Source of the DNA: Bacteriovorax sp. UBA1852 | Lineage (GTDB): Bacteria > Bdellovibrionota > Bacteriovoracia > Bacteriovoracales > Bacteriovoracaceae | Assembly: GCA_002338505.1 (NCBI GenBank) | Contig: DDIK01000003.1 | Coordinates: 1-22,212, forward strand | Direction: 5' to 3' | DNA: 22,212 nt | Shown: one piece after another, positions 1 to 7,178 of the stretch | Layout: every line of letters starts with the position of its first letter | How positions within the stretch are numbered: position 1 is the first letter of the stretch | The notes under the pieces: generated by a model | The model's input: only the letters and a program-made list of their open reading frames with translations | Told to the model about the DNA's origin: nothing | Database searches by the model: none | Translations under genes and position numbers: made by a program

Positions 1-334
1 TAAGAAGTTTGCACTTAAGATCTTCTGTTCTAGAGACTTTCAATACAGAATCAATTGGTATTAAAAATGGATCATTCTCTAGAATATCAAGTATTCCTTT
101 AGAGATAAGATACTTACTAGGTGAACCTTGGGCCATTGATGTAAAGGCTTCGAGGCAAACATCTTCAATCAAAAGTCTTTCTTTGAACAGCTTGCCATTG
201 CTTACAATAAAGTACTTATTACTCGAGACAACAAAGAACAAAGTAAAACTAGAGAGAAGAAGTGAAATTGCTAGTATCCCCCATAGAAGACGATTCTTTT
301 TCACAAAAGAAGCTTCAAATTTAGAAAAATCCAT
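1..334 (-). CDS. VirB8/TraE-like inner-membrane T4SS protein (partial, 3' end off window)
   Basis: The first 111 codons of a minus-strand gene, beginning at the ATG at 334-332 (MDFSKFEASF...). There is a short basic N-terminus, then one strongly hydrophobic segment at about residues 17-38 (WGILAISLLLSSF, LFFVV), followed by a soluble, presumably periplasmic region. This short-cytoplasmic-tail, single-TM, periplasmic-domain layout is that of VirB8/TraE assembly factors, which nucleate the secretion channel in the inner membrane. The main support is position: it directly follows the VirB6-like gene, where virB8 sits in virB operons. The start overlaps the upstream stop as TAATG, so translation is probably coupled. 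No diagnostic VirB8 residue motif can be claimed from the fragment; another bitopic T4SS protein is possible. Confidence 0.5.
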   Translation of the reverse strand, partial: MDFSKFEASFVKKNRLLWGILAISLLLSSFTLFFVVSSNKYFIVSNGKLFKERLLIEDVCLEAFTSMAQGSPSKYLISKGILDILENDPFLIPIDSVLKVSRTEDLKCKLL

Positions 335-1605
335 TATTTCCTCCCCTTATTTCTTGGTTTCTTTTGAACATAGAGCTTTGGAGCTTCATTGATATTAGTC
401 TTTCGTAACTGAGGAGTTTCTTTTGTATGGTTTGTCTTAACTTGATTCCTTGTTAAATCTTTCCTAAGGCTAACGTTTGATTTTACAAATTTACTCTTCT
501 CCTTAGACTCTCTGAGAGCTTCTTTTACTGGGACAGGAGTTTTTCCAGATGATGCTGGATAATAAACCATATTCTTTTCAGGTCTTGAGCTTGTAATTCC
601 ATATTTTTCTCTAATACCTTGTCTATGATTCTCAGATATTCCATTCCAGTATTTTTTATCGTAGATAAAGTTTTCTTTCTCGACACCTCCACTTTCAATC
701 AACTTGTTATACTGGCTTTTTGGACTAAAGCGAGAAACAAGATTTCTAGAATTTTGAAGGCTATTTCCAACAATTTTTCTCACAGGACTTCTTTTTGAAG
801 CTAAAAATGGAATCATATAAGCAGCTTTCATACCTGAATACACAGAAAGTGCACCCATCTTAGCACCTGCGCCAGCAACACCTTCTCCTTTGACCATCGC
901 CCAGGTAATTATTGGACTAAGTAAAAGGATTAAAGTTACACCAAAGAGCCAGAGAATTGTCTCAATATCAGCAATCGCCAGATCTCCGTTCATTGCTTTT
1001 GAATTAATACTATTTCCAACCATCGCAAGAATCGCAACAACGACATATGGTAGTAAGATACACCATAAGCTCGACTGAAAAGTTCCTACTAGAGACTTAT
1101 TTGTCCATCCAAAGAAATACAAAAGAGCAGTTATTCCTGCAAAAACATAAGTTAAATGATAAACACTTGAAAATATCAACTTTAATAGCCATGTAAAGAC
1201 TTTTGCCAACAGGAAAAATGATGTGGCTAAAAGATCATTAAGATTGGGAATCGCTATACTTTCCAAGTAACCCCAACCTTTCTTCTCTTTAGTTTTTAAC
1301 TTTCCTTCATACCACTTCTTTACAAATAGATTCTTTGGACTCACCTTCCTTAGTGTCTTACTTGCTACGTCTAAAGATAAATCGACAGCTTTAGTATGTA
1401 GCCCGTAAAAAGAACTAAGAACAATCATCACAACAAGGAGTCTCTTAACGACTCCACCAAAGTCTAGATTTCCTAAAAACTCTAATATAAGTGCAATGAT
1501 AAATAATGGGCCTACAAAATAGCCTGCAATACTAATCATTTCCTCATAAAGTCTAAATACAGAATGTTCCTCAATCAGGAGCATTTCACGAATTATGTTA
1601 TTCAT
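334..1605 (-). CDS. VirB6/TrbL-like polytopic membrane protein of the T4SS
   Basis: 423 aa. The N-terminal two thirds are very hydrophobic, with segments near residues 24-45 (ISIAGYFVGPLFIIALILEF), 54-70, 127-165 (probably two), 180-197 and 215-237, that is about five to seven membrane spans. This fits the VirB6/TrbL inner-membrane channel component that contacts substrate during transfer. From about residue 268 to the end the protein is hydrophilic and strongly basic (many K/R, ending RNKGRK), which predicts a cytoplasmic or exported tail of about 155 residues. The ATG overlaps the preceding VirB5-like stop as ATGA and has an AGGGGG ribosome-binding site. The family is called from topology and from lying between VirB5-like and VirB8-like genes, not from a sequence motif. 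Confidence 0.65.
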   Translation of the reverse strand: MNNIIREMLLIEEHSVFRLYEEMISIAGYFVGPLFIIALILEFLGNLDFGGVVKRLLVVMIVLSSFYGLHTKAVDLSLDVASKTLRKVSPKNLFVKKWYEGKLKTKEKKGWGYLESIAIPNLNDLLATSFFLLAKVFTWLLKLIFSSVYHLTYVFAGITALLYFFGWTNKSLVGTFQSSLWCILLPYVVVAILAMVGNSINSKAMNGDLAIADIETILWLFGVTLILLLSPIITWAMVKGEGVAGAGAKMGALSVYSGMKAAYMIPFLASKRSPVRKIVGNSLQNSRNLVSRFSPKSQYNKLIESGGVEKENFIYDKKYWNGISENHRQGIREKYGITSSRPEKNMVYYPASSGKTPVPVKEALRESKEKSKFVKSNVSLRKDLTRNQVKTNHTKETPQLRKTNINEAPKLYVQKKPRNKGRK

Positions 1606-2270
1606 TTATGCCCCCTGCTTTTATTAAGTTTGTAACTCTTCTCTTTATCTAACTGATCGAGTCTTTTTTCTTCTAGTTGTTCTGCTAATAACCGATTTGT
1701 TGTAGATACACTTTGTAGTATATCTAACTGTGTATTTTGCATCTCAACTTGTGTTTCATGAATTAAAGCTGTATTTTGAGCTGTGAGTTGTGCTGATCTT
1801 CCAGTATTAGAAGCTTTAATCGAGTGGGCTACTTGTATTTGTGCCCGATAAGTCTTCCTATCATTTAGTTTTTTCTTTATTTTGACTAAGCTTTTAGTCT
1901 TATTTTCTTCACCTTTTATAACTGAGTACTCTTTCATAAGGAACTTTAGCTCTCCCATTGAGTATTTCAGCTCTCTAATCGCAAAGTTAAGTTCGCCTAG
2001 GTCTTCAATTCTTTTCTTAGATGCAATTTCTTCAGCAAGATACTTAACTCTTTCTGCTTTAAAGTATTCATCTTGAAAAAGCTCGTTATAATGTTGCATC
2101 TTTTGAGTGTATTTCTCCGCATTTGTCACAAGTTTCTCTAATTCGTTTAACTGGCTTGCAGTTGTTGTTACAAGCTCGATTAACAAGGCAGTATCTTCAC
2201 CAAAAAGAGCGTAAGACTTCATTGGGGCACTTAAAAGTAATAGAGATAAAACCATTGCTTTATAATGCAT
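1602..2270 (-). CDS. VirB5/TrbJ-like secreted T4SS protein
   Basis: 222 aa. A clear signal peptide (MVLSLLLLSAPMKSYA, cleavage probable after SYA at about residue 21) precedes a charged, mostly helical protein with coiled-coil character. The mature start, LFGEDTALLIELVTTTASQL, resembles the N-terminus of VirB5/TrbJ proteins, which are exported and associate with the tip of the conjugative pilus. Its place between virB4 and virB6 is the virB5 position. The ATG at 2270 lies 11 nt inside the end of the VirB4 gene and is preceded by GGAGGG at good spacing, so this start is preferred to the internal Met at codon 6. The family is called from layout and synteny. Confidence 0.65.
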   Translation of the reverse strand: MHYKAMVLSLLLLSAPMKSYALFGEDTALLIELVTTTASQLNELEKLVTNAEKYTQKMQHYNELFQDEYFKAERVKYLAEEIASKKRIEDLGELNFAIRELKYSMGELKFLMKEYSVIKGEENKTKSLVKIKKKLNDRKTYRAQIQVAHSIKASNTGRSAQLTAQNTALIHETQVEMQNTQLDILQSVSTTNRLLAEQLEEKRLDQLDKEKSYKLNKSRGHK

Positions 2271-4137
2271 AGTTCCCTCCTCTATATTTATCAGCTACAA
2301 AGTTTTGAACACATCGCTTGAAAGAAAAGAACCTACCAACATTCTCTAAATAAGAATCAAATTCTATGCAGTCATTCCTATCCGAGGTAAAAAGCTCATA
2401 CTCTAAATAAGACGGATAAAATCTTGAGATCTTTCTAACTTCTTCACTTAATACTAAAAACTCTGAATATTCTCCTTTTTGAGACTTTAGATCACTTATT
2501 AACTCCTTCTCATAGTTGGATAAGAAAACTTTATCTGAAACGGTTTGCCTAAAGAGGAGTTTATAGAATGTATTTTGAATAATGACCTTTCCAAGCTCCG
2601 TCTTAGAAAAGTCATCAATATTTTGAGAGATTGCTATAGCACTAGCATCATGCTTTCTAAATGTTCTAAAACATTCGGCTATATAATCCGCATTTTCATT
2701 TAGAAGATTCCAACATTCATCAAAAATAAAGATCTTCCTTCCATCCATCTTCTTGAAACATTCAATCAGATAAATGATTAGAGGCGTCTTAATTCTTTTA
2801 GAATATTTTGATAAGTCACAATACAGGAGACTTTCATTCAAAAGCTCATCTTCACTGAAATATTGCCAACAGTCCTCAAAATATAGTCCGAGGTTATCAA
2901 ATGATCTTTCAAGGGCATTGATAAATTCTTTAAAGTTCGTAATGGATAAATTGTTTTTAATTTCTTTAAAGAGTTTACCTTTTTGAAGTTGATCTACTTC
3001 TCCATCAACAAAGCTTAGAACAAACTCCGTTAAGTAAACTGGATCTTTTGAAATAAAGGGGTTTATCTTCTCCGAAACAATATCCCCACCTAAATATTTC
3101 GTAGTTTTAAGAAATGAACTTCCTAAATCTAAAACGACGCCCTTAATTCCACTATTTATACCATCTAATAGAATCTTATTGGCCATCATAGATTTCCCTT
3201 GCCCAGATGACCCCGTAATGAGCATATTAAAGTTATGAGATGTTTTCTCAAACATATCTAAATATAGTGAGTATCCCCTTCTTGAAATCAGCTCAATCCC
3301 TGAGCTATGAACGAAATCCTTTCTAAGAGGGAAAAGTGCGCAAACAAAACTAGCAGGTGCTAGATGTTTCCTTAAAAACAATGGACTAACACCAGGTATA
3401 AGAGATTGAAAGACACTTCCTAGTGCTCTCGATTCAATCCTAGAATCAATTTCAATCTCTTTTAAGTTTGAGATTAGTTTATCCGTATTAAGATCTAGAT
3501 CTGCCTTATCTTTTCCATGGACTATTAAATATAGTTCTATTTCAAAAAGACTTTCATTTTGATTAGTAATATCCTCTAGAAGATCCTGCGTTTCATTATA
3601 TGCATTTTCAGATTCAATGTTTTTCATATCATCAAACAAACGCCCAAAATGCATTTTCCTCTTTAGGTCTAATTTTCTTTTAGAAGTCTGGCTATCTATC
3701 TTTCTAAATATTAAAACGTAATCGCTTAGATCTTGAAGCTCTGATAACTCAATTTCACTAGAAAACTTAGAGACAGAAACAACCCTTTTGTAGTGACTAT
3801 TAAAAACAAGGTAATCTTCAAAAATATCTATACTACTTCTTAAGTCATCACAAAAAAATTGCTTCAATGGATCATCAAACTCAGTCAGATGTAACGGTCT
3901 TAGATCTAATCCAAGCTTTGTTGAATTTAGAAAAACATCTCCTCCTTGATTATAAATTTTTGTAAAGCCACCTCCTTCAAGGCCGATAAGACTTCCTTTG
4001 ATGCTTGAAAAGTAACTATCAAGTTCAAGCGAGTCCATTTGCTCGATATCGCTAAGGTTAACCTTATAAAAAGAGCTTACCTCCCCTTTCAAAGAGGTAA
4101 GCCTTGAACCATCCATGCTATATAAAGGAAACTTCAC
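2260..4137 (-). CDS. virB4: VirB4/TraC-family conjugation ATPase
   Basis: About 625 aa from a GTG start. This is the AAA+ ATPase that powers pilus biogenesis and substrate transfer at the cytoplasmic base of the T4SS. Counted from the GTG, the Walker A motif GSSGQGKS is at about residues 309-316 and the Walker B motif KIFIFDE at about 468-474, followed by a conserved-looking 'FRTFRKHDASAIAISQ' segment typical of the VirB4/TraC motor domain. The N-terminal 300 residues are the family's less conserved membrane-proximal part. An open frame runs upstream to an ATG at 4170, but that start has no good ribosome-binding site and would overlap virB3 by 34 nt. The GTG at 4137-4135 has GGAGG five bases upstream and overlaps the virB3 stop as TAGTG, so it is preferred. 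Confidence 0.93.
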   Translation of the reverse strand: MKFPLYSMDGSRLTSLKGEVSSFYKVNLSDIEQMDSLELDSYFSSIKGSLIGLEGGGFTKIYNQGGDVFLNSTKLGLDLRPLHLTEFDDPLKQFFCDDLRSSIDIFEDYLVFNSHYKRVVSVSKFSSEIELSELQDLSDYVLIFRKIDSQTSKRKLDLKRKMHFGRLFDDMKNIESENAYNETQDLLEDITNQNESLFEIELYLIVHGKDKADLDLNTDKLISNLKEIEIDSRIESRALGSVFQSLIPGVSPLFLRKHLAPASFVCALFPLRKDFVHSSGIELISRRGYSLYLDMFEKTSHNFNMLITGSSGQGKSMMANKILLDGINSGIKGVVLDLGSSFLKTTKYLGGDIVSEKINPFISKDPVYLTEFVLSFVDGEVDQLQKGKLFKEIKNNLSITNFKEFINALERSFDNLGLYFEDCWQYFSEDELLNESLLYCDLSKYSKRIKTPLIIYLIECFKKMDGRKIFIFDECWNLLNENADYIAECFRTFRKHDASAIAISQNIDDFSKTELGKVIIQNTFYKLLFRQTVSDKVFLSNYEKELISDLKSQKGEYSEFLVLSEEVRKISRFYPSYLEYELFTSDRNDCIEFDSYLENVGRFFSFKRCVQNFVADKYRGGNYAL

Positions 4138-4397
4138 TAAAGCCTCCTTTGACTGATTGAATCCATCCAATCAAGTGTTTTTGAATGAAACCCTAATACA
4201 AATCCTTTAATATCGAGGTTTCTACTTATCCATTTATTGAAAACAATTGCAGTAATAGTTGCACAAGTCCCTTTTATTGAATCCATTTCAAAACTAAGAG
4301 ACACCATTAGACCAATCCCAACTATAATAAGATCTGTAAACCCAAGCCCCATAAAACTAGGATTTTGCGAAAGAAACATTGGATATCTAATTCTCAT
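4137..4397 (-). CDS. virB3: VirB3/TraL-like T4SS membrane protein
   Basis: 86 aa from the ATG at 4397, which has AGGAG five bases upstream; a GTG two codons earlier (4403) overlaps that ribosome-binding site and is less likely. The N-terminal pattern RYPMFLSQNPSFMGLGFTDL resembles the TraL/VirB3 start, where a short polar 'RxP' segment leads into hydrophobic helices at about residues 20-50. VirB3/TraL proteins are small inner-membrane proteins that pair with VirB4, and here the gene sits between the pilin gene and virB4, the standard place. The stop is fused with the virB4 start (TAGTG). Confidence 0.8.
   Translation of the reverse strand: MRIRYPMFLSQNPSFMGLGFTDLIIVGIGLMVSLSFEMDSIKGTCATITAIVFNKWISRNLDIKGFVLGFHSKTLDWMDSISQRRL
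4143..4147 (-). promoter_or_regulatory. Ribosome-binding site deciding the virB4 start (GTG)
   Basis: GGAGG on the minus strand, five bases upstream of the GTG at 4137-4135. It lies inside the last codons of the VirB3-like gene. The alternative ATG at 4170 is preceded only by a weak purine stretch. The same GGAGG-N5-GTG arrangement occurs at the pilin gene (GGAGG at 4681-4685, GTG at 4675), so GTG starts appear normal in this operon. Confidence 0.65.
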
Positions 4398-4405
4398 GTT
4401 CACTC

Positions 4406-4675
4406 CTATGCTACACCTTTAATAAACTTAACAATCGTTGGTGATGCACTAAGAATAAGAATTCCTAATACTGTATTAGTAATCTTAGTTGGAGCATCTT
4501 GCTTTCCTAAGATTAAGTATATTGCACCTATCGCAAGTCCAAATAAAGCAAGTCCAAAACCAATTTGAGAAGCTTCTTGTCCTAATCGATCAGCTGTTGC
4601 TCTTAGAGATCTCGCCTGAGCATTCATTCCAAATAAATTCACTAAAATAATAAGTGGATACATAACTACATTCAC
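4406..4675 (-). CDS. virB2: VirB2/TraA-like pilin subunit
   Basis: 89 aa. A signal-peptide-like segment ends with MNAQA at about residue 21. The predicted mature protein of about 68 aa has an amphipathic start, a hydrophobic helix (IGFGLALFGLAIGAIYLIL), a short polar loop (GKQDAP), and a second hydrophobic helix (TVLGILILSASPTIV) ending near FIKGVA. This two-helix architecture with a central charged loop is that of VirB2/TraA cyclic or linear pilins that polymerise into the conjugative pilus. The start is GTG with GGAGG at five bases; that ribosome-binding site overlaps the stop of the upstream lipoprotein gene. Position directly before virB3 supports the call. Confidence 0.82.
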   Translation of the reverse strand: MNVVMYPLIILVNLFGMNAQARSLRATADRLGQEASQIGFGLALFGLAIGAIYLILGKQDAPTKITNTVLGILILSASPTIVKFIKGVA

Positions 4676-4684
4676 TACAGCCTC

Positions 4685-6562
4685 CTAGTTAAAATGATTT
4701 TCAACTGTACTTGTTATTGCCATATCAAAGCTTCTAGAAATAGTTCTTTGATTTCCTCGCTTGATTCGATCCCATTTGACGTTATGTTGCCATTTTTCAA
4801 AATCTACTGATTGAATATTTAGGGGCCACTTATTATGTCCAGCGCCATTAGTTGCTAACAATGGACATGTGTACCCATCTCGCCCACTAATTCGAACAAT
4901 TTTTAAACCATCGTGAAATGTTTCTTTTAAAGTCTGAAGTTTGATAGAAATTAGATTTTCATCAATATCATTTATTTCTTTAATACCCATGATATTATCA
5001 ATAGAGATGTGTAGATCATTTCCAATCCATTTCGTTTTTACTTTCTTTTGTACAATCAAATCTTTCAGTGCAAACTCATCTTGATTAATAACAATGAATA
5101 CTCTTTCAAGGTCATTAGAATAATCCTTACTAAATGAGTACGCTTCATTCATGTCGTGGAAAATATTGATATGAAATCGACATTCATACTTACGTCTAAT
5201 ACAATTTTTTCCACAGCTACCTCCAGGGGAGCTTAAATAGTGATTCAGAAACTCTCTTTTATGTCCCCAAACCTTTCCAGCTCTAAGCTGAATATCAACT
5301 TTCGAGTTCGTAGTGATATTCCCAAGAGGATAGACATTGTACTCACTTCCCGAGTTTGCATTATGCCTATAGCTTGATATCTTTTCATTGGTCTGAGTCG
5401 CCAGCTCATTTCCCATCACATAAGAAAGTGTTATGACATCAGATCTCTGAAATTTATGATCTAAGTAGTGTTGTATTAGTCTATTTGTAAATACAAACCA
5501 TTTTCCTAACTTGTCTTGATCCCTTACTTCACTTAAATAAGTAAACTCTGGTAGATTGTTTTCAAATTGATTAATCTTTTTAAGCTGATTCTCTTCAATT
5601 TGAAATTTTGTTCCAAACAAAACTCCTAAAATCTCTTGAAAACTAGCTGACTTACCATTTAAGCCAACATAATCAAGTCTTGTATCAAGTGGTGTGTTAT
5701 ATACAACAGGAATAGATTTTGCCTTAACCGAACTAATCAAATTTTTATATGTTGTTTCAAGTTCAGGAATCTCAAAGTCACTTACTTCTGAAATGATAAA
5801 CTCACCTTTTTTAAAGTAATTATCTTCAATAAGATCTAGTGGAATTTCACCAATCTCAACTTCAAAAAGTTCATTTACACCTGCGTCAAAATGACGTTCT
5901 ACTACTTTCGTGGCCAAAAGCTCATAGGCTTCTTTTTGGTAGTTATAGTAATAAAAGTTTAGTTCTAGATTTTTTATACTTTTGAATAAACCATTACCTT
6001 TAAGCTTTACTGTATTTTCAAGCTTAATAGATCCTGTTTGATAGTCATAGGTCTCTTTATTAAAGAACTTCTTATATTTTAAGACCTGATTAGAGTAAAA
6101 GCTCTTATCTAGCTGTGGATACTTGACCCATGAAAGATCATGCTCTTCAACTTCTCCCCAACTGTGAGTCGAAAATTTTCCAATATTGGCCGCATTCTTT
6201 AATGCATTATCTCTAATAAAAATCCTACCTACACGATATTTAAAGTCAGGATCATCTTGACCGACTTTAGTATCAATTGTGAACTTTTCTTCCTTACCAT
6301 TGGTCAAGTTCTTAAACTGTGCTTCTAAAGAGTAGTTTTGAATGAAACGAACTCTAATATCGGGAATATCTGCGAGGTTTGGGTTTCGACCAACTTTCTC
6401 TTCTTCTAAATCTGTAACCTTATCCCCATCTGAATCCTTTAGAGTGTCATTTGCTCTAATATCTTCAGTTGATCTAGTAACACTTTCTTGACTCTCTTCT
6501 TCAGACTTAAAACCACATGATGCTAAAAGACTGAGAGATAAAACTGTAATTAAAAACTTCAT
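4685..6562 (-). CDS. Large lipoprotein with an aspartate-rich (TSP3-like) calcium-binding motif, function unknown
   Basis: 625 aa. The N-terminus is a lipoprotein signal peptide with lipobox LLASC (Cys16). A single DSDGDKVTDLEEEKVGRNP stretch at residues 43-61 has the alternating D-x-D-G-D pattern of thrombospondin type 3/EF-hand-like calcium repeats. Residues from about 65 onward form a long polar, beta-rich-looking region with no domain I recognise. Residues around 455-475 contain closely spaced cysteines (GGSCGKNCIRRKYEC) that could form disulfides, and another Cys lies near residue 569. The gene is the first large one of the T4SS operon, immediately before the pilin gene, where virB1 would otherwise be; no lytic transglycosylase motif is visible. 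An envelope-anchored surface, adhesion or pilus-port role is inference. Start: ATG with GAGGAG seven bases upstream. Confidence 0.8.
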   Translation of the reverse strand: MKFLITVLSLSLLASCGFKSEEESQESVTRSTEDIRANDTLKDSDGDKVTDLEEEKVGRNPNLADIPDIRVRFIQNYSLEAQFKNLTNGKEEKFTIDTKVGQDDPDFKYRVGRIFIRDNALKNAANIGKFSTHSWGEVEEHDLSWVKYPQLDKSFYSNQVLKYKKFFNKETYDYQTGSIKLENTVKLKGNGLFKSIKNLELNFYYYNYQKEAYELLATKVVERHFDAGVNELFEVEIGEIPLDLIEDNYFKKGEFIISEVSDFEIPELETTYKNLISSVKAKSIPVVYNTPLDTRLDYVGLNGKSASFQEILGVLFGTKFQIEENQLKKINQFENNLPEFTYLSEVRDQDKLGKWFVFTNRLIQHYLDHKFQRSDVITLSYVMGNELATQTNEKISSYRHNANSGSEYNVYPLGNITTNSKVDIQLRAGKVWGHKREFLNHYLSSPGGSCGKNCIRRKYECRFHINIFHDMNEAYSFSKDYSNDLERVFIVINQDEFALKDLIVQKKVKTKWIGNDLHISIDNIMGIKEINDIDENLISIKLQTLKETFHDGLKIVRISGRDGYTCPLLATNGAGHNKWPLNIQSVDFEKWQHNVKWDRIKRGNQRTISRSFDMAITSTVENHFN

Positions 6563-6564
6563 AT

Positions 6565-6756
6565 TTAAACTCCTCTCGCTATAAATTGGTAAGGTACTTT
6601 CAATTTTTTATTCTTTCTTGGTGTACCAGCATCCCAATTTCCCAAATACTTTTTTAAAAACTCTACTTGCTCTCGAACCTCCTTGTTCTTCACTTTCTCC
6701 TCCAAGCTAATTTCATTCAGGACATCCTTCACCTTATTCACAAGTTCCAGCTTCAT
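6565..6756 (-). CDS. Small hypothetical protein (63 aa)
   Basis: 63 aa, charged. A predicted helical N-terminal half is rich in E and K, and a basic segment (TPRKNKKLKVPYQ) lies near the C-terminus. No family recognised. The ATG is fused with the stop of the preceding 48-aa gene (TAATG) and has a strong GGGAGGTGG ribosome-binding site inside that gene. Its own stop lies within the ribosome-binding region of the large lipoprotein gene. This packing supports a real, co-translated gene at the head of the T4SS operon. The basic tail could bind nucleic acid, but that is a guess. Confidence 0.6.
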   Translation of the reverse strand: MKLELVNKVKDVLNEISLEEKVKNKEVREQVEFLKKYLGNWDAGTPRKNKKLKVPYQFIARGV

Positions 6757-6902
6757 TACGCCACCTCCCTGCCGAGGCTTATCAGTTGTAATGCTTCACA
6801 GACTTTTTCCTTAAGCCTTAAATTTGAAAGTAATTCTTTCTCTGAAATTGAGCCAACTAGCTCGCTGAAATAAACCGACAGTAATTCGAAATCTTTTCTC
6901 AT
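6756..6902 (-). CDS. Small hypothetical protein (48 aa), first gene of the T4SS operon
   Basis: 48 aa, starting MRKDFELLSVYFSEL and ending ISLGREVA. It has a near-ideal ribosome-binding site (AGGAGG, about seven bases before the ATG at 6902) and its stop codon overlaps the ATG of the next gene (TAATG). It looks like two amphipathic helices with alternating charged and leucine residues and has no signal peptide or membrane span. No family recognised. As the promoter-proximal gene it could be a small regulator or simply a leader that couples translation of the operon. The evidence for coding is the ribosome-binding site and overlap, not homology. Confidence 0.55.
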   Translation of the reverse strand: MRKDFELLSVYFSELVGSISEKELLSNLRLKEKVCEALQLISLGREVA

Positions 6903-6969
6903 AACCTTTCCTCCTAAAAAAGTTGCTGAACGTTTTTTTGTAGGAAGGGTTTACTAATAAATCCCGCAA

Positions 6970-6984
6970 GAAATCAAAGATTTC
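6970..6984. repeat. Perfect 6-bp inverted repeat (GAAATC-N3-GATTTC)
   Basis: GAAATC, three A, GATTTC. Its right arm overlaps the first 17-bp palindrome of the adjacent array. It lies about 70 bp upstream of the first T4SS operon ATG, within the likely promoter zone, so it may be an operator half or part of a composite site. A TTGATT hexamer on the minus strand (6977-6972) within it could be a -35 element, but no -10 at 16-18 bp spacing is convincing. Confidence 0.45.
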
Positions 6985-7095
6985 CTGTCATGGGAAACGA
7001 TATTTCTTACCATGGTAAAAAGTTTTTCGAAGTGGGAAATGGAGTTCGATTACTTAGAGAAGTGTTTCTCAAGGCGGGAAACCACAAATGGGAAA
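6981..7095. promoter_or_regulatory. Array of 17-bp palindromic sites (TTTCYT-N5-GGGAAA), putative operator cluster
   Basis: Four imperfect palindromes share one 17-bp layout: 6981-6997 (TTTCCTGTCATGGGAAA), 7003-7019 (TTTCTTACCATGGTAAA), 7023-7039 (TTTTTCGAAGTGGGAAA) and 7065-7081 (TTTCTCAAGGCGGGAAA). A fifth, half-conserved copy ends with TGGGAAA at 7095. Start-to-start distances of the first four are 22, 20 and 42 bp, close to multiples of two helical turns, so a protein bound to each would face the same side. The array fills the divergent region between the leftward T4SS operon and the rightward lipoprotein gene, so it most likely controls one or both. Replication iterons or a transfer-origin accessory site are alternatives. 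Confidence 0.65.
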
Positions 7096-7114
7096 TAATT
7101 TTATTCTAAATTAT

Positions 7115-7138
7115 AGATACATCTTCTTTACTGTATCT
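7115..7138. repeat. 7-bp inverted repeat (AGATACA-N10-TGTATCT)
   Basis: Perfect 7-bp arms separated by 10 bases, about 40 bp upstream of the lipoprotein start codon at 7177. There is no T-tract after it, so it does not look like a terminator. Its place between the palindrome array and the gene suggests an operator for the rightward promoter. No clear -35/-10 pair could be assigned, though TATAGA overlaps the left arm. Confidence 0.4.
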
Positions 7139-7165
7139 TTATTTAAAAAATCCAAGGAAAAACCG

Positions 7166-7178
7166 ATAGAGTATCTAT
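7166..7178. repeat. Small dyad overlapping a start codon (ATAGA-GTA-TCTAT)
   Basis: A 5-bp-arm inverted repeat whose right arm ends within the ATG of the lipoprotein gene at 7177. The arm TATCT is shared with the TGTATCT dyad 40 bp upstream, so both could be sites of one regulator, or the dyad could affect ribosome access. The repeat is short enough to be chance. Confidence 0.3.

Noticed and set aside
9..392. Plus-strand open frame of 127 codons at the left end
   Set aside because: It is antisense to the VirB8-like and VirB6-like genes, has no ribosome-binding site, and its composition is what a reverse-strand shadow would give.
6931..6940. T-tract on the plus strand as an intrinsic terminator
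   Set aside because: No GC-rich stem precedes the run of seven T, and it lies upstream of both divergent genes where no transcript is expected to end.
6981..7095. CRISPR-like array
   Set aside because: The repeats are only 17 bp, imperfect and palindromic, with gaps of 3-5 or 25 bp and one overlap. There are no spacer-sized unique segments and no cas genes.
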